In this document: piece by piece, positions 50,413-62,026 of the stretch
Position numbering within the stretch: the stretch's first letter is position 1
Layout of the letters: every line of letters starts with the position of its first letter
Origin: Punctularia strigosozonata HHB-11173 SS5
Lineage: Eukaryota; Basidiomycota; Agaricomycetes; Corticiales; Punctulariaceae
Direction of reading: 5' to 3'
Assembly: GCF_000264995.1 (NCBI RefSeq)
Contig: NW_006767441.1
Coordinates: 1,004,370-1,068,369, forward strand
Length of the DNA stretch: 64,000 nt
The notes under the pieces: generated by a model
What the model was told of the DNA's origin: nothing
Database searches by the model: none
What the model saw: the letters and a program-made list of their open reading frames with translations, nothing else
Program-made: the position numbers and the translations under genes

Positions 50413-50817
50413 AGAGGTGACACGTGCGGATCAAGCTGATCAAGCTTGGCGGGAGGTCGGAGGTGTTGATGTGGGGATCGACTATATCTTACCCGCTCGC
50501 AAATACTCTGCCGTATGGAAAGTATATGATCGTAGGTCGTAGGTCGAAGCGTGTAGCTGTAGAGCGGAACGTTCGTGTTTTGCTAAGCAATGAATGCATA
50601 TGTCAGGGTGAGCGCGGTGAGCAAGCAATATGATCTCCGCAGACAAGGAACGAAAACCAGCCGCCCGCGCTTTGCCTCGGCGTCTTCGCGGACTGGTGGA
50701 TCGGAAAAGTGATTCGAACGCGTGACGTCACGCGAGAATGGCTGTCTCAGTGGCCACGCGAGCACAACGCGCTCTAAGCCTCTACCTCGCAAGCTGTAGC
50801 ATAAGTACGCGCCAAAG
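50413..50817. promoter_or_regulatory. CSM3 upstream region with 16-base CRE palindrome
   Basis: These 405 bases lie between tandem genes. The perfect palindrome CGCGTGACGTCACGCG (50719-50734) contains the CREB/ATF site TGACGTCA, and overlaps an MluI box ACGCGT (50718-50723). Its centre is about 90 bases before the CSM3 start. A heptamer CGTAGGT is repeated in tandem at 50531-50544. Confidence 0.5.
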
Positions 50818-52360
50818 ATGTCTCTCGAGGAGATCTTCGATACGCCTGTGGACGAGTCATTTCCAGCAGCTTCCTCTCGTACCAGAAGTGCTTCGACAAA
50901 GGACGACGACGACGAACCGGCTCGACCTTCGAAACGATCACGCCCTTCGCTCTTCTTGGCCGGCTCCGACGACGAAGAGGAGAGCTTTGCTTTGCCAAAC
51001 TCTCGGAGAGATGCTGCCCCTCGGACGCCTGGACGCGATGTACCTGATGTGGATATCGACGAGATGTTCGCGGACCTGGACGAGGCGTCGCTGTCACTCG
51101 CGGCCCCATTGGACATGAATGCCTTGCAGCGGGAGGCGCGTGAACAACGAGAGAGGGAGCTTGCATTGACCCCTCATGCCATTTTGCCGAGCTCATCTCC
51201 TCCGAGAGTTACGGGCGATACTTCCAACAAAGGTCAGATCCCCACCTCTTTGTGCAATGAGCGCGGTGGATCATTACAAGACTAACGGTGGACAATAGAT
51301 AAGGGCAAGGATGCCAACGGAGAGAAGAAGGAGAGGAAGAAGATCGCCAGACTGGATGAAGCGAGGTTACTGGGTTCTGACGGCTTTCCTGCCCTGATTA
51401 GACAAACAAAGCACTGGAAACCGAAGGGGAAAGGGCATGAAGTATGTACCGTCAATATACAACCGTTAGTTGAGAATTTCCGTTGATTCATCTTGTTGCA
51501 GCACTCGGATCTCAACTCCCTTTTACAAATCTATCAATTTTGGGCGCACAAGATGTATCCCAAGACACATTTCCGTGACACGGTCAAGACGGTAGAAAAA
51601 TTATGTCATAGCAAGCGGATGCATGTGGGAGATCAATACTTCTCCGAGCATGCACTCCAAGTCTGACGCTCATTCAACCAACCAGGTCGCGCTATCGGTC
51701 TGGAAAGACGAAGCGAAGGGGCTGGTCAACGGCCAAAAGCCTGAGCAGATAAACCTCGATTCCGATGATGACGAGTCAGGTGGCGATTCTGGCCAGCGCG
51801 TCCTGCCACAGGCTTCGTCTTCCCGGGGCTCATCACCCGGGCAGCCACCGCCTTCCTCGCCTTCCGAAGCGGTCTCTCGTCGGGCTTCGAGCTCAGGTTC
51901 CACCGGGGTATTGGTCGAAGATGACGACTTCGACGTGGACGCAATGATAGCCGAGGAGGAGGCCCGGAGAGCTGACATGGAAAAGGCACCCTTGACGTCT
52001 GCCAAACCTCCAGCAGCAAATATCGCTTCGACGTCGGCCAACACCGAGGATTTCGACGAGGAAATGTGGGATGAGTTGATGAACGACTTCGGTGCCGATG
52101 TACCTGCAAAACCGGCTGCACCCGCAAGTCACACGACGCAACGGCAAGCGGCGACTTCTGTCCCGGATGACGAAGATATGTGGGACATAGTACACGAGAT
52201 TGAAGCGGAGAATGCAGCGAAGAAATCTGCGGAGAACGCTGGCACGACTGCAGGCAATACTCAACATAGCAAAGAAAATGGTACCCAGTACCACAACAAC
52301 TCGACTGGACTCTCCTCGATGTTTGACGATGACGACGACGATCTATATATGGACCCTTAG
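50818..52360 (+). CDS. CSM3: Replication fork protection subunit Csm3/Swi3 (Tipin homologue)
   Basis: With Tof1/Swi1 this protein stabilises stalled replication forks and supports checkpoint signalling and cohesion. The N-terminus is disordered and acidic (MSLEEIFDTPVDESFPAASS, then DVDIDEMFADLDEASLSLAA). The conserved Swi3 domain is spread over three exons: KKIARLDEARLLGSDGFPAL, then IRQTKHWKPKGKGHE, HSDLNSLLQIYQFWAHKMYP and KTHFRDTVKTVEKLCHSKRM. An intron with an out-of-frame Met leads to VALSVWKDEAKGLV. The C-terminal half is Ser/Asp/Glu-rich with repeated DEDMWDIVHEIE- and DEEMWDELMNDF-like acidic motifs, ending DDDDDLYMDP. This layout fits the family well. Confidence 0.9.
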
Positions 52361-52711
52361 CATATCGTCAGATATCTATGGGGTATTGTCGTATGCAGGG
52401 AGTATATATGTTACACGCTGGTTCATCTAAGCCAGCACGAGATACGCCCGAAGAACGGAGTATCCGCGGCCTTGTATCAGTGTATGCAATCGAGTGAAGA
52501 TTCGCGATTCCGGTCAACATGGACGTCGAGAGCACTCGACGACGAGAGTCGACGCGCTTACTTATTAGTCGCGCACGTGCACATGGCCGTTGATAACTTT
52601 CCCTTGACACTGACAGTTTCGCTCGCAGCGGTCTCTGGTGAAAAGTCTGTCAGCGGCGAGTCTACTGGCCTCAAGCCCTGATTCGTGAAGTTGCCGGTAT
52701 CTGGCTTCCCA
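52361..52711. other. Intergenic stretch before NTM1
   Basis: These 351 bases between tandem genes show no coding sequence. No outstanding motif was seen apart from a duplicated CGACGAGAG(T)CGACG-like word near 52527-52555. Confidence 0.3.
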
Positions 52712-53923
52712 ATGGCTGTACCTTCCAGTACACTACCAGACCCTGATGTCAAATCTGGCTTGAATTATTGGGCGAACCAGCCCGCGAACTACGACGGCGT
52801 TCTCGGTTAGCTTCCAACGTGTGCTCGGCCAATTCTGTTGTATCTGAACATGCATTCAAAGGCGGTTTTGGCACTGGTGTACGCCTTCTTGACCATGTCC
52901 CCTGGTGCATACCTGATCATTGACGTACCATTGATACCCCATTACAGTCTCTACCTCGCATCGATGCCCTGACATCAAGACAGTTACTCCTATATCTTTT
53001 CCCAGAGCTCTGCACCGTAGCATCGACTAGCAAGCCCTTGAACAGACCTCAACGTGTTGGTGACGCCGAGCCTCAGCGTCGTCGAACTCGTGCATTGGAC
53101 GTCGGGGCAGGGGTTGGCAGAGTGACAGCTGATGTGCTACTGCACGTCTTCGACGATGTACTCTTGGTAGAACCTGTCGATCAGTTCATCCAAGAGGCAT
53201 ACCGCCGAGGAAATGCCTCGGCGGCGCCCTCCGGAGATCTTGCCGACGCCAATGAAGCGGAAGGATATAGCACGCGATGGAAAGCGATCAAAGAGGAAAC
53301 GAAGAGCGTAACCTTTGTCCGGTCCACACTTCAATCCTTCGAACCTGGTCGTGCGGATGCATCTGCAATCATTGGTCGGGTGGGATACCAACCTGGCCCT
53401 CCCAAATCGGCTGTGGAGGGCGCTTCATACGAAGACATCAACTCCGGTTTCGACGTTATATGGTGCCAATGGTGCCTTGGTCATCTATCCGACCCAGAGT
53501 TGATCCAATTTCTCGGGCGTGCCGTTGGCGCGCTGCGTGACCGCAATCAAGCTGCTGGAGAGAATCCAAGCTGCATCGTTGTGAAAGAGAACCTGTGCAG
53601 GGACTTCGGCGAGGATGGCGTGGAAGCGGAGAGCGGGAAAAGGGGCCCCCGAACGGTGTTCGACGAAGAAGACTCAAGTCTGACAAGGTGAGATCCGCCG
53701 CTCTGAGTGCGCCTCATGTTTTCCTCACGCTCCTCGCTGCAGGTCCGATTTGGCATGGAAAGCTGTATTTTCTGCAGCAGGCCTTACCGTAGTGCGCGAA
53801 CAACTGCAGCTTGGTTTCCCCGAGGGTCTGTATGATGTGAAGATGTGAGTGGCAGGTCGTAGTCTCTAAGACGGCGTATTGATATCCCATGCTTGTAGAT
53901 ACGTACTACGACCGCGAAAGTAG
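52712..53923 (+). CDS. NTM1: Protein alpha-N-terminal methyltransferase (NTM1/Tae1)
   Basis: This enzyme methylates the alpha-amino group of proteins starting X-Pro-Lys, including ribosomal proteins. The start gives MAVPSSTLPDPDVKSGLNYW and ANQPANYDGVLG. Introns join to GGFGTG and SLPRIDALTSRQLLLYLFPE, the N-terminal signature of the family. Motif I is RALDVGAGVGRVTADVLLHV, followed by LLVEPVDQFI. SGFDVIWCQWCLGHLSDPEL and CIVVKENLCRDFG are further family blocks. The last exons give RSDLAWKAVFSAAGLTVVRE, then LQLGFPEGLYDVK and YVLRPRK at TAG 53921-53923. An acidic insertion (EAEGYSTRWKAIKEETK region) lies between motif I and the substrate-site block. Complete and in the right order. Confidence 0.9.
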
Positions 53924-54308
53924 CTACTTCGCAACCAGCTCATACTGTCGGTCTAGACAATCCTTCACACAAACTCAATAATAACGCCTTACTTCAAGGC
54001 GTTCTCAACCAGGAGGCTTCACAGCCCTTGCGAAGTTTGGGTTCTCACCCAGGGAAGTATGCACGCCGGCCTTGGGGTCCAGGCCGCTTCTTCGCCGAGG
54101 GATCTTTCTAGGCTGTCTGCCTCGTGGTATGCAACGAGCGGCGCGCTCAAGATAGAAGTCCCGGCAGATGCTAAACTTAGCTTGGGCCGTGTTTTATAGC
54201 AATGCTATCATGATCAAGATAGCTTTAGGATGCCCTATATACTACTACCAACCCGCTTGCGCGGCATCCCGTGCCCCATCTCCTCAACCGCGACCAGTTC
54301 CTGCCAAC
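53924..54308. other. Intergenic stretch with two small hairpins
   Basis: No gene is seen in these 385 bases. Two perfect short inverted repeats are present: AACGCCTT and AAGGCGTT around a 5-base loop (53983-54003), and TGGGT and ACCCA around TCTC (54038-54051). An open frame upstream of the helicase Met reaches 54168 but its composition does not look like protein. Confidence 0.4.
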
Positions 54309-57300
54309 ATGGACAGTAGCCAAGCCTTACGTCTGGACCGCCTTTCCAAACTATTCGAGAATATTCTTCGCGGTAGAGACAAGGTTGGCAAGCAAAACTA
54401 TACGACCTTTCTCGAAGCCATGTGCACGCAACCGGATCCGCCGACATGCATCAATAAAATTTGCAGCTCCTCCTGTGGCTTATCCAGTCTCCAGAGCGCA
54501 ATGCGCGTCGAGCTTTCGCCCACCTTCTGTAACGGCCGCGGAGCGGAAGTCATCCAGTATTTGACCTGCCAGGAGCTCACCGTCATCGGCGGCGGAGAGC
54601 TCCTGAAGCAGGTCCTGCTGGCCATCGTCGAGCCATCTTTCTTCTGGTCGGCCTATGTTACAGCATTCCGTCAAGGCAAGCTGAGCGAGAATTCCCAGCA
54701 CGCTTTCGCGTGGCTTCTCCTGCAGCTCGTCTCCCTCCCAGATGAACAATCCGTTCCATACCGCGAGCTTGCCGAGGACGGCAGCCTGGTACAGGCATTA
54801 CTAGGTGCCCCCGTGCACGATGTGCGCGTGCTTGGCGAACGTATCAAACACGTCCTAGAGCTCTATGCCTCCGGAACCGTGCTCGATGAGCAAGGCCCTG
54901 GAGGTCGCCACGACAACGATAAGGTGAACTTCCGGGAGATATCTATCCTACCCACTGCAGATGAGATCACCTCGAGAGAGGCCCCTTTCCTTCGCACAAG
55001 CTCTGCCCTGGACCATCCCGACGGCGAGGGCAATCAGGTCGCGGATTACCTCGATAACCAATTTCGATTACTGAGGGAAGATATGTTGTATGAGATGAGG
55101 GAGGAGTTGGACATCGCGATGGGACGCAAGCGCAAGAATCATCGCAACTTTCCCGTAGACGGTCTACGATTGCAGGACGTATTTCATGCTCCTGCCGACC
55201 CTAGCAACATGTCGAAGCGCGACAAATGGTCCATATCCCTTCAGCGGATGTATGGTTTCCCCCAATTCAAGAGCATTGCCGCGGACGGAGTTAAGAAGCG
55301 TATATCATGGTTGAAGGACAACCGCTGGTTTCTCAAGCATGGCTCGATGGTATGCATTCTCATTGATGACGAACTCGTTGGATTTGCGACCCTCCGTCGC
55401 GATGAGGATCTGCTGGCCCAGAAGCTCCCGATCATTGTTCTTCAGCTTGAAGGCCAGGCCACCACGGTCAAGGCGTTGATCAGGCTGAAGTCAGCCAAGA
55501 CGATAAAACTGCTCCAAATCGACACTGCGCTTTTCGCATTTGAACCCATTTTGAAGGCTTTGCAGCACACGACCACCTTCCCCCTCAATCGCCATTTGAT
55601 TTTCTGGGATCAAGGCGAATCATCGCCTCTGCAACCGCAGAGCGGACTGGTCAAATCTATTCTGCGTTCCCCTGGGCAAGATCTCGGACCTCTTCTAGGT
55701 GTTTCCAAACCCATAGTCCTCGACAAGTCGCAGAGTTCAAGCCTGGTTATGGGTCTCACTCATTCCGTGTCTCTTATTCAGGGTCCTCCAGGTATGGTTC
55801 GGCTATATCCGGCTACCAAGGATAGCTAATCATTATACAAGGCACGGGCAAGTCCTTCATAGGAGCCTTACTGGCAAAAGCCCTTCATGATAACTCAGAA
55901 ACCATCCTTGTCGTCTGCTACACGAATCACGCCCTCGATCAGTTTCTGGAGGACCTCTTGGATATTGGCATTCCCGAAGCAAGCTTGGTTAGATTGGGCA
56001 GTAATTCGACGCCAAGGACCGATCCTATCTCGCTGTTCAACCTCACGAAGTCATCTAATTTCAGATTTGGTCGCGGTGATTGGACGACGATCGACAATCA
56101 CAGGAAGCGTCTTGGCACATACGAACAGGCGCTCAAAGGCGCTGCTGATCGATTCCAGCGGACGGCTGTGAGGAACGCGAACATCTTGGAATATCTGGAA
56201 TTCGAGGCGCCTGATTTCTACCGGGCTTTTTTGGTCCCTAAGGCCGCAGATGGCATGCGTCAAGTGACGAGGAAAGGTAAAGAGATCCAAGACGACTTCC
56301 TCTTCTACCAATGGTCAAAAGGATACGATGCTGGTCTCTTCAAGAACCATGATCATGTCAAGGAGGCTACGGATATCTGGCAGATGCCCCTTGAGTCTCG
56401 ACTCGCAAGGATCGCGTCGTGGAAGCATGAGCTGCTCAAGGAGCAGGCCCTCCGTATTCACACACACGCCACAGACTACAACTCTCACGTAGATCGTCTT
56501 GATCACAAGTTTGACCAGAGGAATCGCGAAATCATTGCGTCCAAACGCATCATCGGCTGTACTACTACTGCCGCGGCCAAATATCGAGAAGCAATCAAGG
56601 CAGCCGCCCCGACTGTTCTGCTTGTGGAAGAGGCGGGCGAAATTTTGGAGAGTCATATCATTACCGCACTCGGTTCCAAGACCCAAAAGCTCGTCTTGAT
56701 TGGGGATCATAAGTAGGTTTTCAGACCGCTTCGATGGTGATGGCACTTAGTATAAGTGCTCAGGCAATTGCGTCCGAAGGTCAACAACTATAAGCTCACT
56801 GTAGAAAAGGGCGAAGGTTACGACTTGAACCGCTCCTTGTTTGAACGACTCGTTATCAAAGGCTTACCTCACGAGACGCTCCAGCGACAGCATCGCATGC
56901 GACCCGAGATTTCTGCTTTGGTTCGACATCTAACGTATGCGGACCTTTCTGACGCTCCTTCCACGTTGAAACACCCCGACCTGCTCGGCGTTCAGGATAA
57001 CGTTGTGTTCATACATCACGAGAAACCAGAGGATGACCTCAGAGAGGCATCCGTGCTGGGAGGGGAAGACGAGGTGATGGGTAGCAAGTCGAGCAAGAGG
57101 AACGCTCATGAAGTCTCCATGGTCCTCAAGATCCTTCGTTACCTCGGCCAGCAAGGATACGGAACGGACAAAGTAGTGATACTGACACCATATCTCGGGC
57201 AATTGCGAGCGCTCCAGCAGGCCCTGAAAGAAGACAACGACCCGGTCCTGAATGATCTGGATTCCGCCGATTTGGTCCGCGCGGGGCTCGTGACTGAGGC

Positions 57301-60300
57301 AGCGGCCAAACTCACCAGAAAGCCCATTCGCCTCGCGACTATCGGTGGGTGACATCAATTCAGAGTGATGTAAGATCATTGACATCCTGCCAGATAATTA
57401 CCAGGGAGAAGAAAGTGACATCGTGATCGTTTCGCTCACTAGGAGCAACCCCGAGCATAACATCGGCTTTATGTCGTCGGGGGAGCGCGTCAATGTCATG
57501 CTATCTCGTGCCAGGAATGCTCTCATAGTTATCGGCAACGCGGACACCTTCCAGCACGCTCGGAAGGGTAGTGAAGTCTGGCAGAAGCTGATTCTGAAGC
57601 TTCGAGCCGATGGACACATATACAACGGCCTGCCTGTCAAATGCGAACGTCACCCGACGCGGCGCATCGTTCTTGCCAGCCCGGACGATTTCGATACTCA
57701 CGCTCCTGAGGGCGGCTGTACAAGGCCTTGGTGCGTCCTGGTCATCGCAGGCTATACGCATTACAACCTACTGATGCGATGATTGACAGTGGTGCGAAGC
57801 TACGCTGTGGTCACATTTGTGTCTCCAGATGTCATCAAATATATGATCATTCCAAGATGGCATGCTCGCAGATTCTGTACTCCAAATGCTCGAAGGGGCA
57901 TGACCAACAATGGCAATGTCCGACCGGCACTCCGGACTCTTGCGTCAAATGCGACAAAGACCACAAAGATGCAGAGATTAGGAAGAATGAGGAGTTTGCC
58001 CGCAAGGAGAAGCGAGAGCGGGAGGAACGGGCACACGCTCGCAAGTTGCTTGAATTGGAGAGTCGCATGAAGGAGCAACAGGAAAAGTTGAGAGATGCTC
58101 AACTTGCGCAGGAGCGAAACCACGCGATAGAACGAAAGCGTCGCGATCTAGAGGATATCACCAAACTCGCTCAGCAGAACACTCATGGTCATGGTATCGA
58201 CACGAAACTGTCTGTAGCATCCGAGTCGCCAGTTTGTCCACCACGCATTGATGACCAGTCGACCGCGGCATCTTCATCTCAAACGAGCGTCGTATTGGCT
58301 CCCACTCAACCCTCGACGGCGGTTCAGACTCCCGTATCGAATGCGTCCTCCGGAACAGCGACGGGAAAAAGGACCTCGTCCGCGGAAGAGGAATGGCAGA
58401 GGCAAAAAACAATAGACGGAGAGAGCAACGAAGCCATTGATGCCATCATGGAAATGACCGGCCTGGCAGCGGTGAAGTCGCAGATTCTTAGCATCAAGGC
58501 AAAGGTAGATATCGCTAGACGCCAGGGCGTGCCGCTGAAGGACCGTTGTAACTTCGCTCTAGTCGGTAATCCTGGAACGGGTAAGTTTGATCATACTATG
58601 TGTCCTGCTAGACTTTGATCCGCTTTCTATTCTCTGTAGGCAAGACCACCGTTGCACGCCATTTCGCTCGATTTCTAGCATCTGCTCAAGTAATCACGGG
58701 CAACCAATTCGTCGAAGTAACAGGCTCAGGCCTCGCCAACGAAGGAGTCCCAGGAATAAAGAAGCGCATTGAAGGTATCCTGGAAGCGGGTGGAGGAACT
58801 CTGTTCTGCGACGAAGCGTATCAGTTGACCGCTCGACCGAATGCTGCGGGCTCGCAGGTGATGGATTATCTCCTTGCTGAAATGGAGAATCACCTTGGCA
58901 AGATCTCGTTCATCTTCGCCGGATACAACAAAGAAATGGAAACTTTTTTCGACCATAACCCAGGTCTCACTAGTCGTGTACCTTACAAGCTGCGGTTTGA
59001 GGACTACAGCAACGAGGAGCTCATGGACATGATGGTAAAGAAGATCGACAAGGATTTCTCCGGGCGTATGAAGGTGGAAGGGGACCACGGCATCCGGGGA
59101 CTTTACGGGCGCATTGCAATCCGTCGTTTGGGCAGGGGGAGAGGGCACGATGGCTTCGGTAACGCTCGCGCCCTTGAAAACTTACTCTCAGCGATACGCG
59201 AGCGCCAAGCACGTAGGGTGCAAGAAGGACGTCGCGCTGGACGTCGCGCCGACGATTTACTGCTGGTCAAAGAAGATCTTATAGGACCAGATCCGTCCAC
59301 GGTCATGTCTGAGAGCGCTGAGTTGAAGAAGCTCGACTCCATGATCGGCCTGAGTGCGGTCAAGAAATCGGTGCAGAACCTCTTCAGCATGGTGAAGACG
59401 AATTACGAACGCGAATTGGACGAGAAAGCGCCGATACAACTTAGCCTCAATCGATGTTTCGTAGGCAAGTTTATTCTTTCATAGCGTCGTATATAGCACG
59501 CCACTCATATTCCCTATCCCAGGTCCTCCAGGAACTGGTAAAACGACGGTGAGCAAGTTATATGGCGCTATTCTCGCAAATCTCGGTATGATAAGCAACG
59601 GCGAAGGTTTGCGCCATACATTTGACGGTTGACATCCAGAGATTGATTCATAAATCCCAGTTGTCGTGAAAAATCCCGCGGATTTCATTGGCAGTGCTCT
59701 AGGGCAGTCCGAAAGCCAGACCAAAGCGATTCTTGCAAACACTGTGGGGAAGGTTCTCGTCATCGACGAAGTCAGTACGGCTTAGTTGCTTGTGCTCCAT
59801 GCTGACCGAAAATTTAGGCATATATGCTTTACGGCGGTTCGAACGGGGGTGTCAGCGACCCCTACAAAACAGCTGTTATCGACACCATAGTCGCTGAGGT
59901 ACAAAGTGTCCCCGGGGAAGATCGTTGTGTATTGCTGCTGGTACAGTCCTGTCTCTCTGCTTGTGACCGAGCTTTGATACGTGATGCAACAGGGTTACAA
60001 GGATCAGATGGAGGAGATGTTCCAGGTATGAACAGTAAGTACATGGTGGGAGAGCGGGGGGCTAAACGACTTCTAGAATGTTAATCCAGGCCTGTCAAGA
60101 CGTTTTGCAATCGAAGATGCCTTCGTGTTTGAAGATTATACCGATGCCGAGCTCCGGAAAGCGCTGGTGAGCTGATTTATTTCCTGGTACACTTGTTCTC
60201 ATCGCCGCACTCTACAAGGATTGGAAACTGAAGGATCAAGACCTTCTGGCAACGGACGCTGCAAAGGACGTCGCTACTGACGTCCTAAGTCGCGCTCGTA

Positions 60301-62026
60301 ATCGCCCCAATTTTGGAAACATTGGCGAGGTCGAGAACCTTCTTACGGCTGCTAAAGTTCGTTATCAAGAACGCCAGGCGGCGATGGCTGTCGGACATCG
60401 GCGTGGCATCAACGTTCCCTTAGAGCCCCAGGATTTCGACCCCGATTACCAGCGTGCCGAGCATGCTGCCACACATCTTGCCAAGCTATTTGAAGACGTG
60501 GTGGGCTGCGATGCTATCGTTGCACAGCTCAGCAAATACCAGCAGATTGCTCGGAATGCGAAATCGAGGGGCCGGGAACCACGGGACCTCGTGCCAACGA
60601 ACTTCGTCTTCAAAGGGCCTCCAGGTTTGTTTCTGTGTCCAACGACATGATTACTGTGAACTGACATGCACGTATATAGGTACAGGAAAGACAACAACAG
60701 CGAGAAAGATATCACAAGTCTACTTTGATATGGGGTTTCTATCGTCAACGGAGGTCATCGAATCCTCGGCCAGCGATTTGGTCGGTCAATATGTCGGGCA
60801 GGTATGCGATGGTTCTCGGCGACGGAGAATTCCGCGTACTGACTTTCGTCAAGACAGGCCCAAAGACGAAGAAACTACTCGAGAAGGCGCTGGGTCGCGT
60901 GTTGTTCATCGACGAAGCTTATCGTCTAAGCGAGGGCCATTTCGCCAAGGAGGCCGTGGATGAACTCGTCGGCCTTCTGACGCAGGACGCGTACCGTGGA
61001 AGACTGATCGTTGTGCTGGCGGGTTACGACAACGAGATGAACGAGTTGCTCGCCGTCAATCCCGGCCTCTCAAGTCGCTTCCCGCACGAAATCCAGTTCT
61101 ACAATTTGAACCCTGCTCAATGCCTTGAGATCCTTCGCAAGGAACTGGCAAAAAACCTAATTAGCGTCGATGCTTTGGACGACGTTACTATACCCGAGTA
61201 CGGCACGATGGAGGTCCTCCTAGCGGATTTATCAGCATTGCCGTCTTGGGGCAATGCTCGAGACGTCAAGACGCTGTCGAGAGATCTTGTCGGACTGGCA
61301 TTCGAAACTTGCGAAGATGCCTCTGCGCACGACGGTCGTATCTTGCTATCATCTCTACACGTCATTGACCGCATCAAGGCGATGCTCGATACCCAGCGAA
61401 GGCGGCATATTCCTGCACATTCTGCAAGGACGGACACAGGGTTGCTGGAACAGATTCTGGCGCCAGACCGACCCACCGCTAGGCGAACCTCGACTCGAAC
61501 AGTTCAGTCGACTTGCAATGCTCCCCCGCCACCGTCTCAAGAACTTCAAGGGAAACCCGATGGTCCTCGCGATCCCGGCGTCAGCGATGCGGTCTGGGCG
61601 CAGCTGCAGGCGGACAAAGCAGCGGAGGAGGAGACTCGCGCCCGCGCTCTGAGAGAGTTGGACATGCTGGAACAAGAATGTGAAAGACGTCAACAACGCG
61701 AGGAAGAGTCCAGACGGGAGCTGGAAGAGCTTGAGCAAAGCCCATCTGCAGACGATCTCGAGGATTCTGAGCGGAAACGTCGACATGAAGCAGCCAGACT
61801 TCGAGAGCTCGAAGCGAAGACGGCGCGAGCAAGAATCGCGAAGGAGCTCGAAGAGAAACGGAAAGAAGAAGAGCGCCAACGAAAGGAGGAGGCGAAGGTC
61901 CAGGCGAAGTTGAGAGAAATGGGCGTCTGCGTCGCTGGGTTCCGCTGGATCAAGCAGCAGGCGGGATATAGGTGTGCTGGAGGGGCTCACTTCATCGATA
62001 ACGCATCGTTGGGCCTTTCAGGTTGA
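54309..62026 (+). CDS. ZNFX1-like SF1 helicase fused to three CbbX/SpoVK-type AAA+ domains
   Basis: This giant protein (about 2,340 residues, about 13 introns) joins an NFX1/ZNFX1/Hrr1-like RNA helicase to an AAA+ triplet. Residue positions are approximate. 1-490: helical region beginning MDSSQALRLDRLSKLFENIL. 490-1050: SF1 core with Walker A GPPGTGKS, motif II LLVEEAGEI (VEEA, as in ZNFX1), LVLIGDHKQLRP, DNYQGEESDIVIVSLTRS and VNVMLSRARNALIVIGN; all look intact. 1060-1145: Cys/His cluster (GGCTRPCGAKLRCGHICVSR). 1150-1210: coiled coil. AAA1: GNPGTGKTT (about 1350) and TLFCDEAYQL. AAA2: GPPGTGKTT (about 1630) and VLVIDEAYML. AAA3: GPPGTGKTT (about 1910), VLFIDEAYRL and the arginine-containing NPGLSSRFPHEI. 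2200-2300: charged coiled coil. The end is GVCVAGFRWIKQQAGYRCAG. RNA-related or stress/defence roles are inferred from ZNFX1 relatives only. The intron at 59465-59522 appears to be GC-AG. Confidence 0.9.

Noticed and set aside
50700-50740. A tRNA T-arm-like GCGTTCGAATC on the minus strand upstream of CSM3
   Set aside because: The five bases on either side do not pair and no cloverleaf can be drawn; the sequence is better explained by the CRE palindrome.
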